Source: Xylona heveae TC161 (lineage: Eukaryota > Ascomycota > Xylonomycetes > Xylonales > Xylonaceae). From it: DNA of 64,000 nucleotides. Every line of letters starts with the position of its first letter. Positions within the stretch are counted from its first letter, which is position 1. The DNA lies in assembly GCF_001619985.1 (NCBI RefSeq), contig NW_017264204.1, forward strand, positions 561,983-625,982. The letters run 5' to 3'. The notes beneath the pieces are model-generated. The model was not told the DNA's origin and ran no database searches. It saw only the letters and a program-made list of their open reading frames with translations. Below are positions 33,937 through 45,989 of the stretch, one piece after another. A program made the translations under genes and the position numbers.

Positions 33937-36822
33937 ATGGCCTCTGCTAACCCCTCACACGCTGTCAGCCGGCCTGATAACGATGGCCATGACCAAATTG
34001 GCTCAACCGGGTCGACCCCGCCGGCGGGAATCTCTACCCCTCGCCCCAATCTCGTGGACAAGAGACTCCCCGGCATCGCGCACAGCTTCTTTGGACAGGT
34101 TCGTAACAGATCCTCTAGCAATCCTTCTCCTCCGGGCTCCACAGCTGTAGCCACCCCGGCGGTGGATACGGGCGTCGAGAGTCATGATCCCTTGCACATA
34201 CGGGAGGGTGTGGCGGGTGGTGATTCGAAGCCGCCAGCGGCTTCAAGTTCCCCTGAGCGCCGCGCTGATGAGGGACACGATACGGCTCCGCTGTTGCCTC
34301 ATGAGGCATTGGGCGGTAGGCCGCATCCGGTCTCCTCGCAGGAGGTTGAACCTTCTGCATATCCAACCCCTCCAATCTCCTCCGCCTCTTCCATGTCCAA
34401 AAGCACAAGGGACGAGGACGGCACACGCGTTGAGGCTGGATCTGCCGGCGGATCTACCGCGGAAATGCGTGCTGCAGACCCTGCGTCTGATCTTTCTTCC
34501 TCTACACAATCTCCAATGATGGCGCGGAGATACACTCTTACCCCGGTCAATCCCCTGGGCGGCGTAACCACGACCCCTACCGTCCACGCTGCACATTTGT
34601 CGAATCCCACTTCCCGCTCTTCCTCGACGACACCTGAACAAAATGCTAGCTTTTCTGCCCCATCTACGTCTGATCCTCCTTCGGCTTCTTCGTCGTATCA
34701 TGGACTGAAAAAGCTAACTGACGGCGCGGATTCTCCGCGCGATAAGAGTACCCCGCCTCAATCGCCTCGAGCGTTGTCAGCAGAACACCCAGAACGGCAA
34801 CAGTCCTTATCTGTGGGCCCTTCCTCGAACAAGACGAGCGAAAGCCCCTCCATCTCCTCCACGGCGAATACCATTGCCACAAACGCAGCATCGAGCGTTG
34901 GTCCGCCCAAGGGGAAGCTCTCGGTGCTCATTTCAGAAGCAAGAGGTCTGAGGCCGAGTGTAGATCCATATGTCGTTTGCGTCTTTGAGTGGAATGAGTA
35001 CATCTCCAAGGGCCCCAAGGGGGAAGAGGAGGAGGAAGAGGAGGAAGCGCTAGTGCCGTCGCCCACAAAGGAGGATCCCGCTCAAGGTGTTGCTATTCCT
35101 CGTCCCAGTGGTGGCGAAGCGGGACGTCCGATGCCTATTCCTTCTAGGAGCCGTCAAAGCAGCAATGCAAACCTGACGGACTATCAGATGGGGAAGAAGA
35201 AGCTTGTTACTGACCCCAAATGGGACCATGAAGCTGTTTTGTAAGCATTTTTTTTATTCTTGCGCAATCATTACGTCCCCTCTCCGAACTGACAATTGGG
35301 GAACAGTGACGTCGTGGGAAAGCATTCGGAGATTGAGATCTCGGTCTATGACCGTGCAAACCACGAGGCCTTCCTCGGCCACGTTCGATTTTGCCCTAAT
35401 CTTAGTGAGCGTGCGTCCGTTTTGGAAAACTGGTTTCATCTCGAGGGCCGAAACCATGAGAAGGAGCTTGTTACTGGAGAAATTTTCCTGCGCCTTGAAT
35501 TTCAAAAGACAGAGAAGAAGCAGTACGGTCCGGCCGACTTTCAAATCCTCAAGCTGATTGGCAAAGGTCCGTGTTTGCCCTTGAGGAGCCTATTCAAACT
35601 TCTCGTCCTTTGAGACCATGCTGACACTTTTCAATCCATAGGCACCTTTGGACAAGTGTATCAAGTCCGCAAGATTGACACCCAGAGAATCTATGCCATG
35701 AAAGTTTTGTCGAAGAAGGTCATTGTCCAAAAGAAGGAGATTGCCCATACGTTGGGCGAACGAAATATTCTTGTTCGAACCGCCAAGACAGAGTCGGCTT
35801 TCATTGTCGGTCTAAAGTTTTCCTTCCAGACACCTACCGATCTTTACTTGGTGACCGACTATATGTCCGGAGGCGAGCTCTTCTGGCATCTGCAAAAAGA
35901 AGGTCGGTTCCAGGAGCCGCGTGCTAAATTCTACATTGCCGAGCTCATTCTTGCGTTGCAACATCTCCATCAACATGACATTGTCTATCGTGACCTCAAG
36001 CCGGAGAATATCCTGCTCGATGCCAATGGCCACATTGCGCTTTGCGACTTTGGATTGTCAAAAGCCAATCTAGCACAAGACGATACCACCAACACCTTCT
36101 GCGGAACAACAGAGTACTTGGCACCCGAGGTCCTTTTGGATGAACAGGGATACACCAAAATGGTCGACTTCTGGTCACTTGGTGTATTGGTGTTTGAGAT
36201 GTGCTGCGGCTGGAGTCCGTTCTACGCTGAAGACACGCAGCAGATGTACAAGAACATTGCCTTTGGAAAGGTTCGCTTCCCGCGGGATGCTCTCAGCACA
36301 GAGGGACGTAATTTCGTCAAAGGGCTTCTCAATCGCAACCCCAAGCATCGTCTTGGTGCAACCAATGATGCCGAAGAGCTCAAGAACCACCCCTTCTTTG
36401 CGGATGTGGACTGGGACGCTCTGCTAAAGAAGAATGTTGTTCCTCCTTTCAAACCGAAACTGAAGTCGCAGCTTGATACGTCAAATTTCGACCCGGAGTT
36501 CACCAACGTGATAACTGCAGCTTCTTCTCTCAATGCTCGCGCGGCTGCATTTGGTGCAGGTGGGGTTACGGCTTCGACGCCTCTGTCGCCTGGCATGCAA
36601 GCCAAATTCAAGGGCTTCACTTTTGTGGATGAGAGCAATATGGATGAGCACTTCCAGCATCATGATCTTGATAGGATGGACGAAGATGACCGCGAAGCCG
36701 ATCCCAGCTGGGACCAACCCATCCCGCAAAATGGCAAGCTGCATGAGCGGATGAGCGGCGTCGTACGAACAGGCAATCACACGGAAGATGGCATCTTCAA
36801 TAACGAACACTTTGAAGTATAA
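33937..36822 (+). CDS. sch9: Sch9-type AGC protein kinase with C2 domain
   Basis: Three exons (33937-35240, 35307-35566, 35642-36822; introns 66 and 75 nt) encode 914 residues. The N-terminal 320 residues are Ser/Pro-rich. A C2-like domain (about 325-515) begins GKLSVLISEARGLRPSVDPY, contains an acidic insert (EEEEEEEEA), and resumes after the first intron with FDVVGKHSEIEISVYDR. The AGC kinase domain starts at about 515: IGKGTFGQVYQV, ATP-binding Lys542, YRDLKPEN (Asp639), DFG (Asp657) and activation loop TNTFCGTTEYLAPEV (Thr673, the PDK1-type site). The C-terminal tail has the turn motif STPLSPGMQ and hydrophobic motif FKGFTFVDE, the TORC1 target in yeast Sch9. Sch9 links nutrient sensing to growth and stress response. 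The second intron has a weak donor, GTCCGT, but the join gives an exact glycine-loop sequence. Confidence 0.96.
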
Positions 36823-37790
36823 ATGCCATTTGTCTCGTTCTTCAAGCATCTCATTTGGAGTTTCAAGTGCCTCCGCATGGCCATTTTTCAACTTCCACAG
36901 CCCCGCCCTTTTCTTTTCAATAACTTGTTACCTTGCACAAAAAGTTTACCGAGCGTCGCGCTGGACGGGATTTGGATGATTCATGAATTTAGGGGTTTTT
37001 TGAGAGGATGCACGGGGAGTTTACGTTGCATCGTGTTTCTTGGAAGGGGAAACAACGAACAATCTGAACAAGGCTCATTCCTTGCGCAAAAAAAAAAAAA
37101 AAAACGGCAACAAAGCAAAGGCGGTAGGCATGTTCACCATTTCCCCTTTATTTCTGTGTGTTCCACCGTCTTCTCCGCTTTCACAGCCGTGCAGCACCTC
37201 TTATTATTTCTGGTGCGTCGTGCTTTGTGTCAGGCAGTGGCGAAAGGCCGGCATTCTCCCCACGTTTGTAAACAGCTGTTTTCCGCGTTTTGATAAGTCA
37301 CGTGCCTCCACTCTTGTCGATTGGCGGGCTTTATCACCGCGTGACTTTTGCTTGTATTTTCTTTTTGGCCTCTTTTTCCCGTTCATCGCTCCATGTTGTG
37401 CTGGACGAGACTTTTTTTCATTACTATAGCGTCAAAAGGCCGACTTTGGTAGCCTAAATTTGTATGTATCGCGCCAAACAAGGGGGGGCGGGGTTGGAAA
37501 GTTCCTTTTTTTTTTTACCACATACAATATCCCCTCTTGGGCGGGCAGATTATTTCCCCCAGAATCCCTCCCGGCCCCCCTTCATGTTTTTTTTTTTTTT
37601 TACTTTTACATATATTAACAAGAGGAACCGATATGGAAACATTGTTTCATTTTTTTTTTTAATATTGTGAGATTTTTGAGATTTGGTGGTTTGACGCCGT
37701 GCTGGCCGTGCAGGAAAGATCGGTCTTTTTTTCTTTCTTTGATTCCTGGCCATGTCGCAATCTCAATTACCCTGCTCAAGTGCCTTTTCT

Positions 37791-37830
<40 letters not shown>

Positions 37831-38969
37831 ATCGGTTTGATGAAGATTTGTCTATTTCCATGTGAAAACGTCTCAGTTGCTGACTCAATTTTTTTTTCCC
37901 TTTCTCGAAAAGTCACTGTCACTGGGCTGGGTGAGGGGTTTAACTACCTAACTTCTAATGTTAATGGATAAGGCTCAATTCAAAAACATACCAAGAAATA
38001 TTTTTTTTTTCAAAACTATGGAACGACCTCTTCCTCCCCCTCCCCTCTCCCGTGTATATTCATACAAGATGTGGATTATTTCAAGTTGACAACTCATTTG
38101 GGTCGGCGGTGCGTGTTAAATTATATCTATCTGGTCTAATCTCCTCATCGTCTCATCTGCATATATATTGTTTACGTATTGCGTCATTGATTACAATGGG
38201 AATGTCATATTTCGGACTTGTATTATTGGTACGCGGAATACAAGTAGTAGTATTCATACTCTTTAATACTCTTAACTACTACTTGCTTTCACAGAGCACC
38301 AGTGAGGTACAGGGCAGGCAGTGAAAGATGTGCGTTTACTGCAGGACTGCTACCAGAGTAGATTCTGGGGTCTGGGGAATCGAAGTGATCTAGAGATCTA
38401 CACAGTGTACTGTATCGTCGGGTCTTGGCAAAAAAAAAAAGATTTAAACATAGTTTTAAAGTTTAGAGATAATTTACCCCAATGCCTACGTGTCCGTGCT
38501 AGGTGCTCGGTGCGCGGTGCGCTCGAAAAAGATCTGCGCCCTCGTGGCAAGGTTGCAATATATGGCGGGTACTCGTAAAAAAAATGACGTCGTTTGGGTA
38601 TTACCTCATTGTGAAGAAATAGAACATGGGTTGTTATTATGTGGCTCTGACTAGTTTAAGTTGGTGTTCATATGAAGGCATGGATGACAGAATAATTTTA
38701 TGCGAGTTAGGACGGGAAGGGACGTTTAATTGATCTTTGGTTTCACAGATTTGCGAATTGACATCACCGTAATGCATCATGAATTGAAATAATGAGATAT
38801 TGTTTTGAGGAACGAAACCAGTCGTTCAAGATTCGTCTATTTATAAAACAGACATGGGGGTCATCCAGTCATATCGAAAAATTCTCGTAGATACACAAAA
38901 ATTTGTAAAGAGGAAAAAATAAGAGGTAATAAAGAGAAATAATAGGTCGTAAAGCCGTTAAAAAAGCAT
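36823..38969. other. Convergent intergenic region with (TC)n and homopolymer tracts
   Basis: These 2.1 kb lie between the 3' ends of the Sch9 and GldB genes. They hold an A-run (37088-37103), several long T-runs between 37508 and 37660, and a (TC)n dinucleotide repeat at 37793-37829. No gene is recognised, and the small frames translate the simple repeats. Confidence 0.55.
37793..37829. repeat. (TC)n dinucleotide repeat
   Basis: About 18 perfect TC units in the convergent region between the Sch9 and GldB genes. Confidence 0.85.
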
Positions 38970-39999
38970 TTACCGGATAGCCTCGCCGGGCCAGACGTCG
39001 TAGCCAAAGGTGTCCTTCATGTTGACGAAACGGACGCAACGGCCGTGGGCGACCTTGTTGACAGCCTCAAAGTCCTCGTCAGAAAGGTCAACGGGCTTGA
39101 AGTTGCTCTCGATACGTGCGGGAGTGGAGCTCTTGGGGAGCACAACGTAGCCACGGCGGATACCCCAGGCGATGAGGACCTGAGCGAGCGAGCGGCCGCT
39201 CTTCTCGGCGATGCGGTTCAGCTCAGGATTGGTGTTGACCTTCTCGCCGGTAGTGGGGACCTGGTTCTGGGAGCCCAAAGGAGAGTAGGCCGAGGGCATG
39301 ACGCCGTGCTTGAAGCACCAGTCGACAAGCTCGTCGTTGGGGAGGAAGGGGTGAATCTCAATCTGGTTCACCATGGGCTTAACCTCGGCGAACTTGAACA
39401 GCTTCTCGAGACCCTCAATGGTCCAGTTGGAGACACCAATGGCACGGGCCTTGCCAGACTTGTAGATCTTCTCCATCGCGCGCCAGGTGGGCTCAGGGTT
39501 CTCGGTCAACTCCTTCTTGATGATGTACTATCGAGAGTGTCAGTCGAGCATTCTACATTAACGATTTCGTAAATAAATTTCGTCAGAGGCTTACCTTTCC
39601 ATCAGCACCGATCTTGGGCATGTTGTGCTCGTCCTTCTCGGCAGCAATGGGCCAGTGGACAAGGTAAAGGTCAATGTAGTCAAGACCAAAGTTCTTCAAC
39701 GAGTTGTTGAAAGACCACTCAACCTCCTCGGGCTCGTGGAGGTGGTTCCACACCTTGGTGCAGATGAAGATGTCCTCACGCTTGACCGAGGGGTTCTCCT
39801 TCAAGAAGTCGCGGACAGCGTCACCAACCTCATGCTCGTTCTTGTAGAACCAGGCACAGTCGAGGTGACGGTAGCCAACCTTGAGAGCGGCAGTGACGGC
39901 ATTGTAAGTCTCACCCACGGCACCCTCGCTGGCAAAGGTACCGAAACCCAAGGCGGGGATGGTAACGCCGTTGGAGAGCTTGTAGGTCTTGGAAGACAT
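38970..39999 (-). CDS. gldB: NADP-dependent glycerol dehydrogenase GldB-like aldo/keto reductase
   Basis: Two minus-strand exons (39595-39999 and 38970-39527; 67-nt intron, phase 0) encode 320 residues, a standard length for aldo/keto reductases. The tetrad is Asp47, Tyr52, Lys82 and His115 (HLDCAWFYKNE, CTKVWNHLHEP, LVHWP). The cofactor-site motifs IGVSNWTIEGLEKL, NQIEIHPFLPN, SAYSPLGS and VLPKSSTPARIESNF match the family. Overall similarity is to Aspergillus glycerol dehydrogenase GldB, which reduces dihydroxyacetone to glycerol with NADPH during osmotic adaptation. Third codon positions are strongly C/G biased, unlike the flanking DNA, which suggests high expression. The upstream region has a TATA box and stress-element-like sites. 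Related reductases (GCY1 type) with other carbonyl substrates cannot be fully excluded. Confidence 0.93.
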
Positions 40000-40052
40000 G
40001 ATTGTGATGATGGATGGAGGAATAAGATGAAATCGAAAGGCTTTTATGGGAA

Positions 40053-40121
40053 AGGGGTATATAGTAGGAGAAAGATGGAAAAGAAGAATTCCTAAAACTT
40101 TGTGCACCAGGCTGGAAGGGG
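40053..40121 (-). promoter_or_regulatory. Candidate TATA box and two STRE-like sites upstream of gldB
   Basis: Read on the minus strand, TATATA lies at 40058-40063, about 60 nt before the ATG. CCCCT sites (STRE core) lie at 40053-40057 and 40117-40121. In yeast and Aspergillus such elements can mediate osmotic or general stress induction, which would suit a glycerol-producing enzyme. A 5-nt core occurs often by chance, so the functional claim is inference. Confidence 0.4.
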
Positions 40122-40954
40122 AGCTTTTTATGAATGATCCATAGCAACCAGCGCTATTCTCAAACTCTCACAGAAATGAGACGAGAATCGAATGAGGTAG
40201 TAGGCACGTGATCGACGATCGTTACGGGCCCAGGCAAAGTGTGTTGGAAGAGAGAGGCTGGTCCCAGAGTTTCTGTCCCCACCGGTTGTGAGGGAATGAC
40301 GTCTTCGTTGACAGGCTGTGGTGTTGCTGCCCCTCCGCCGTCATCATCGCTCATATATGTGCCCCTCCTTCCCAATCGGGCATGTTTCATCTCGTGTCCG
40401 AAGCGAGTGCGTCGGATTGATTAACCAATGTCTTTGGACACCTGTACGCAGCTGTCTGCACGGGAACCGAGAAGTGCCGATACCGATCTTCAGGAACCAG
40501 TCGGTCAAGTAAGGGGGATGGTGTCCTCTTTGCTGTGGAAACAAACGAGCAAGAAGAGAAGATTACTCCATCTTATTGCGACCGAGTGGATCTATTACGA
40601 AACATTGAAACAGCCTTCATCTGAAAATACCGGCAGGCACCGAGGTACTTCTCCTCCCAGCGGAACCCACGCCAGAATCCATGTACAAATTTCTCACGGC
40701 TTTTTAAACTGCAATGGCCTAGGAAAAGAGTCTGCACCTTGCCGATTTTGGCTTGAATCACTGTTTCAACCAATGGGTTGCGGTAATGATGACCAGGGAG
40801 CAACGAACGGCGGCTCTTCGGAGAGAATCCGGTCCTCGTTACATTGACCAATAGAACACGAAGGTGACCACATAGGTGCCCGGGCCATTGACGTCGCAGA
40901 GGCACCGGAACTACGAAAAATTTCCTTGAAGCAAGGCGTTTTTCTTCTTGCATT

Positions 40955-40983
40955 GCATCTGCATCTGCATCTGCATCTGCATT
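40955..40983. repeat. (GCATCT)n hexamer repeat
   Basis: Four full GCATCT units plus a partial one, between the divergent gldB and HAD genes. Confidence 0.8.
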
Positions 40984-42183
40984 CATCACGTCCCCTAGGG
41001 ACAAATCCAACAGTTTTTATTTTTGGACGGTAGAAATTTCGTCGTATCTTGCCTTGGGGCGTTGACCAGGATTAATTCGCATCTAAATCTTTCCATAGCA
41101 AATTATGAGTACTCTAGAAATGGTCCCTTTCTCCGAGAACAAGGTGCTATACCGAAATAATGAGACCCGCTACCCCACCAACGAGGGGCTATGCTCTCTG
41201 GTCCTTGCTCCTTGCTCCTTTGGCGCGTTGTACCTTGGCGGCAAAGAGATGAAATCTGGGATTAATGACAGGCCGTGAGAAGAGAGATAAGGTCAAAGTC
41301 TCGGGACGGAAGCTGATGGAGAAAAAGGTGCCCTGCAACCAAGAGACGAGAAGACCGTAATAATGACTTTACGACTTTGGCAGCAGTTCCTCTCTAATGA
41401 GCGGTTGTCCTGCCAGCAGGTTGTTTCGACCCCTCCTTGGGGCCCGCATACTGTAATTGCAGCGTCGCTTGAGATAAACTCTCCTTTTTGCTGGAGGCGC
41501 AATTGCTGCGGACATGTCAACATTCATTTGACGCCAGTCCCACTTTCGGGCAAAGTGGCGAGGTAATTACACAACACGACGTACCAGTCTCTCGATTATT
41601 ACTGCTCGGCAGCCAATATGCCAGGATGCTTGTTGCAAATGGGGGATCGGGACACTTGCGGTACCTTTCTGCACACATGAGGGCTCCGCTTTTCCTACTT
41701 GGAAACCAACCCTTAATATTCTCGTGGTGCGTTAGCAGATAGGCTTTCTCTCCATGCTCGACTAATGAGATAATGAATAGAACCAACCTAGCGGTGCGTC
41801 GGCGGATCCTTCTCGACAGCACTGACATCACTCTTGCCCGACCGTGCCCTCTCTTACGCACCTGCAATGAGACGGTTCATGGTAGTCGAACCGCCCACAC
41901 CGACGCCTCCCAAGGCCCCAAAATCACCATCCCGAATTTGTACAGTTTAGGATCCAATGGCGACGAGGAGGAGGGGTCCCGAAATCAAGAGCAAGCCCCT
42001 CTGACGACAGAAGACGGAGCGAATGCCCCTCGTAATAAATACCTAATTCTTCTCCCTGGTCTGACCCAATCCCGTCCTTTCCCTTTTGTTTTATCCCCTT
42101 TACTCTTCCTTTTCGAACCTTTTTATACCCTCACAATCCCTTTTCAATTCCTCTGATCCTCGATCCCTATCATACGATTCAAA

Positions 42184-43850
42184 ATGCCTACTTACGACGA
42201 TTCCGATTTTGGTGTTAACGCCGCCCCCGCTCAGCAGCAGCAGCAGGAACAGGCCGTTGGCAGCGCTGGTGGCCGTTCTGGCAGCTATGGCGGCAGCTTG
42301 AGCATTCCTAGTGATGCTCACCGTGGAAGTGCCATTGAGGTTCCCGCCACGCGGTCCTCCATCAGCGATGCTTCTCACTACATGCACAATTTGAGCATCT
42401 CCCCCGCTGCCAAGGAGAGACGGGGTTCTCGTAACTCCTTCGGCGCCTCCTTGCCCATCCCCCGTTCCAAGAGACAGTCGAGACTGTCTTCCGTTGTCAC
42501 CGCTGAGGAGGGCGGCCGTCCTGGCATGCCCCCAATTGCTCCTTCTCGGGACATCATTGCTGCCCAGCTTCAGGATCTTGCTGGTGAGAAGGTCAAGGCT
42601 GCTAAGAACATGTCCTTCGTCTTCGACATTGATGGTGTCTTGGTCCACGGTGACCGTCTCATTCCTGAGGGTCGTCGTGCCTTGCAAATCTTGAACGGGT
42701 AGGTTTCCTCTCACTCGTCTCCCCCGAGAAGAAAAGAAGCTCTTTCGACTAACTCCGAATTTTAGTGACAACGAGCTCGGCATCAAGATTCCTCACATTT
42801 TCCTCACCAACGGTTCGGGCAAGCCTGAGCAGCCTCGTTGCGATCAGCTCTCCAAGATTCTCGGAGTCCCAATTTCGACTGAACAGTTCATCCAATCCCA
42901 CACCCCTATGCAGGCTCTGTCCGAGTACTACAACACCGTCTTGGTTGTTGGTGGTGAAGGTGGGTTATAAAGTCCTACCACTGTCGGTTTGAAGAGAAGG
43001 CTAATTCTTGACTACAGGCTACAAGTGTCGTGAGGTTGCCGAGCTCTACGGCTTCAAGGACATCGTCGTGCCTAACGACATTATCGCTTGGGATGAGACA
43101 ATTGCTCCCTTCCGAAAATTCACCGCCGAGGAGCGTGCCACTTCTCGTCCCCGGGATTTCAGCCGCATGAACATTGATGCCATCCTTGTCTTCTCCGACA
43201 GCCGTGACTTCGCCACCGATCTCCAGATCATCATGGACCTGCTTCAGTCGGAGAACGGCCGTTTCGGCACTCGCGCTAAGGACCCTGTTTCGCAGCGGAT
43301 TCCCATCTACTTCTCCCAGGGTGACCTGTTGTGCCCTAGCGAGCACCCTTACCCGCGTATGTCTCAGGGTGCTTTCCGTATCGGTCTTGAGGCCATGTAC
43401 AAGGCTTTGACCGGTGAGGACCTCGAGCGTGTTGTCTATGGTAAGCCTGAGCTGGCTACCTACAAGTACGCCGATGAAGGTTGGTTCTCCCTTAATTAAA
43501 CCCATGTTTTATCGCAGTAACTGACTCGCTTTTCAGTCATCACCAACTGGATGAATGTTATCCACAACGAGGAGAAGCTCCCCGAGCACATTTACATGGT
43601 TGGTGACAACCCCGCCTCTGATATCGTCGGCGGTAACTCCTACGGCTGGAACACTTGCTTGGTCCGCACCGGTGTTTTCCAGGGCGGTGAGAACGACGAG
43701 GAGAATCCCGCCAACTTCGGTGTCTTCCGTAATGTGTTGGAGGCTGTCAAGACAGCCATCTCCAAGGAGCTGGGCAAGGACTTCAAGTTTGAGTGGAACG
43801 AGAAGGCCAACCCTGTCAACGCAGCCCACGGTGTCTCGGCTGTGGAGTAA
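42184..43850 (+). CDS. HAD-superfamily subclass IIA hydrolase, YKR070W/CECR5-like
   Basis: Four exons (42184-42698, 42766-42959, 43018-43479, 43537-43850; introns 67, 58 and 57 nt) encode 494 residues. The HAD motifs are present: motif I FVFDIDGVLVHG (nucleophile Asp and acid Asp, about residue 148), motif II LTNGSGKPEQPR and motif IV MVGDNPASDIVGGNSYGW (about 413). The large cap between them contains DIVVPNDIIAWDETI and DILLxS-like DAILVFSDSRDF, as in the yeast YKR070W and human HDHD5 (CECR5) group, whose substrate is not established; the yeast protein is reported as mitochondrial. The first 140 residues are a low-complexity extension with a QQQQQ run and many Ser, without an obvious presequence. 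Codon use is C-biased, suggesting good expression. Confidence 0.92.
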
Positions 43851-45989
43851 TTATGAGGCATGGCATCGGGAAATGGCGTTTTGTTTTTACCTTGACGAAA
43901 GCTTTTCATTTTTCTTGTGAGGTCGTCCACGGTTGGCTTTTTAGTTACCCTTTTCTTTTTCTTCGTTTTTTACATTTGATGGACTATTTGGACTGTAATG
44001 TCATCCGGTTTAAATGATAAAGAATTGGAACATCTTATGATGACTCGAAAATACAATTGCTACGGCTTTCATACCCAACATCCTTCAGTGACGAGATATT
44101 TTGTGTATTCTGGTTGAATTCCCAATACTGTTGCTTAAGCATGCATTTGTGGTTCCATCTTCAAGCGAGATCTTGCAGTGGAAATCTTGGCATACAGAGA
44201 GATGCCGATTTCAGCGCCCAGGCACCGGCTTTGGGATGCAGAGATCGCTGCTTGTCGGCCACATTTCTTTTGTGCAACAATGTCGCATTTCGCATGTACG
44301 TAGTCCATCCTTGCGCCAGCCATTCCGCGGCCGCGTGTGCCTGCACATGTGGCACTACCACCGGGCTGGTGGGTCCAATGGGCCTACGGAGTACAGTAAT
44401 CGGAGACTTCTCCTCACAAGTGGGGGTACACTTTGCATAATATTATTCGAATGTATTACTTCACTCGCTCTTCTTCGCATTTTCAAAGGATAAAGTCGTC
44501 ATAATCCTCTCCCACATGATTCGTGCAGCTGCCTGCTCAGTCAGAAAACCAAGTACATTTTACCTCGGCAGTACTGAGTCCCTTACATTTGGGGATAAAT
44601 ACCTAAGGTAGGCAACTTGGAATCCCTATGACAGAAGTTCTGAAGTAATGTGTATCTCAAGTGCTTCTATCTCTAACAGTGCTGCTAACCAGGGGATGTT
44701 CTTGCGTGCTCATGCTTAGTTGGAACTAGCCAACGGCAAAGTCGTAGCCAGAAAATGTTGCAACACGTTCAACGAGTCTCGAACATGGCATTGGCAAACG
44801 TTAACAAATCACCATCTCAACCTTCATGATCAGATTCATGTCAGAACTGAAAAAGTCTTTTTGCTTTTATGTTTTTTTGGAATTCGGCCATGAAGAACAC
44901 AAGGTTTCAACATTCAATTGAACCCACGTGTTCGAAACAAGGATGCTTTCCACGTTTTTATATTGATCCTCAAGCTGCTTGCCAGATCCAGAAAACCGAA
45001 ACTTCCCCGTTCCTCGCTTACGTTCGAATAGGGAAAGAATGACACTGCATGATAGCTTTAGAACCCTTGAACAACTGGATAACATGACCGGAATGGTGAT
45101 GGATTATCATGGAGCCTTTCCCCTTTTCCCTCGATTCTTCAGAGCTAATGTTGATTTGCGTCTCTTCTTGCACTTTTGGTCCTCACATCCCGCTCGCTCA
45201 GGCCACGTTTGTGCGTGAATGTTCACCATGTTCCTGATGCGGGATGGCTAAGTGCAGTTTCTCTGGGAGCTGAACCGCCACGATGCTTGTCCGTTTGAGG
45301 GGACCGGTCTCGCCCTCTCCACAAAAGCATGGCCACCAGCCCAAAGACAGCAAGAGCAGGCGGCCGTGACTGGCGCAAAGCGGGAACAACCAATCTGAGC
45401 AAATCACCGTTGGATGATTGAGGACCCTTTTCCAGTCATAACGTGGGCGGTCTAACCAAGCTTGTCCCCCCCCCCCCCCCCAGTTCCCAATACTCGCATC
45501 GTAGGCGGACCTGTCTACGTCCATCAGTGACTGGCCTTTTGACAACCCTGGCAAAACCTTTTCCACGACAGCTTTGCGTTGAACCTTTTCCAGCTGGGCT
45601 GGCTTTAGCTTGGCGCCCTCCCCGGTCAAGAATACCCATCGCCAGTGTCAAAAGCGTCCGCGCCCCAGGCGCCACTATGTTGATGTCCCAATGATCCCGC
45701 TTGATCCAGGCCCTCTTTCGGCTGCGGAGAAAGGCAGGCAGACGATTCGGGAAGCGCACACCCATGAGCTAGCAAAGCGAAGAAGATTCTGCTTTCCAGA
45801 TCAAGGTGAGCACGATCCTCGTGGCGGTACGGGCTCCCCTATTTCTTCATTGTGTCGAGGATACAAGAACTAGCCGCCGTCGTGCGTGGCTCTGCACCCT
45901 ATCCAAGACAGAATCCTCCATACCATGCTCTCCAACCACTCGGCAGTGTCTTCCCTGTCATTGTGTCAGCGCGTTACTTTACACCCTCC
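43851..45989. other. Intergenic region with a C16 homopolymer
   Basis: No gene is recognised between the HAD gene and the F-box gene. The stretch contains TACGGAGTA at 44385-44393, the 11-mer TACCTAAGGTA at 44600-44610 (identical to 9217-9227), and an uninterrupted run of 16 C at 45466-45481. The part from about 45,200 onward may be the promoter and leader of the F-box gene. Confidence 0.5.

Larger units (their letters stand above)
40000..42183. other. Divergent intergenic region, gldB / HAD hydrolase
   Basis: These 2.18 kb hold the promoters of gldB (left) and the HAD gene (right). A (GCATCT)n hexamer repeat with four full units lies at 40955-40983. The last 150 nt before the HAD gene are CT-rich, a common feature of strongly expressed fungal promoters. 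Open frames here have no recognisable content. Confidence 0.5.

Noticed and set aside
39045-39572. Long plus-strand frame opposite gldB
   Set aside because: It is the antisense shadow of a codon-biased gene; the minus strand has the complete aldo/keto reductase motifs.
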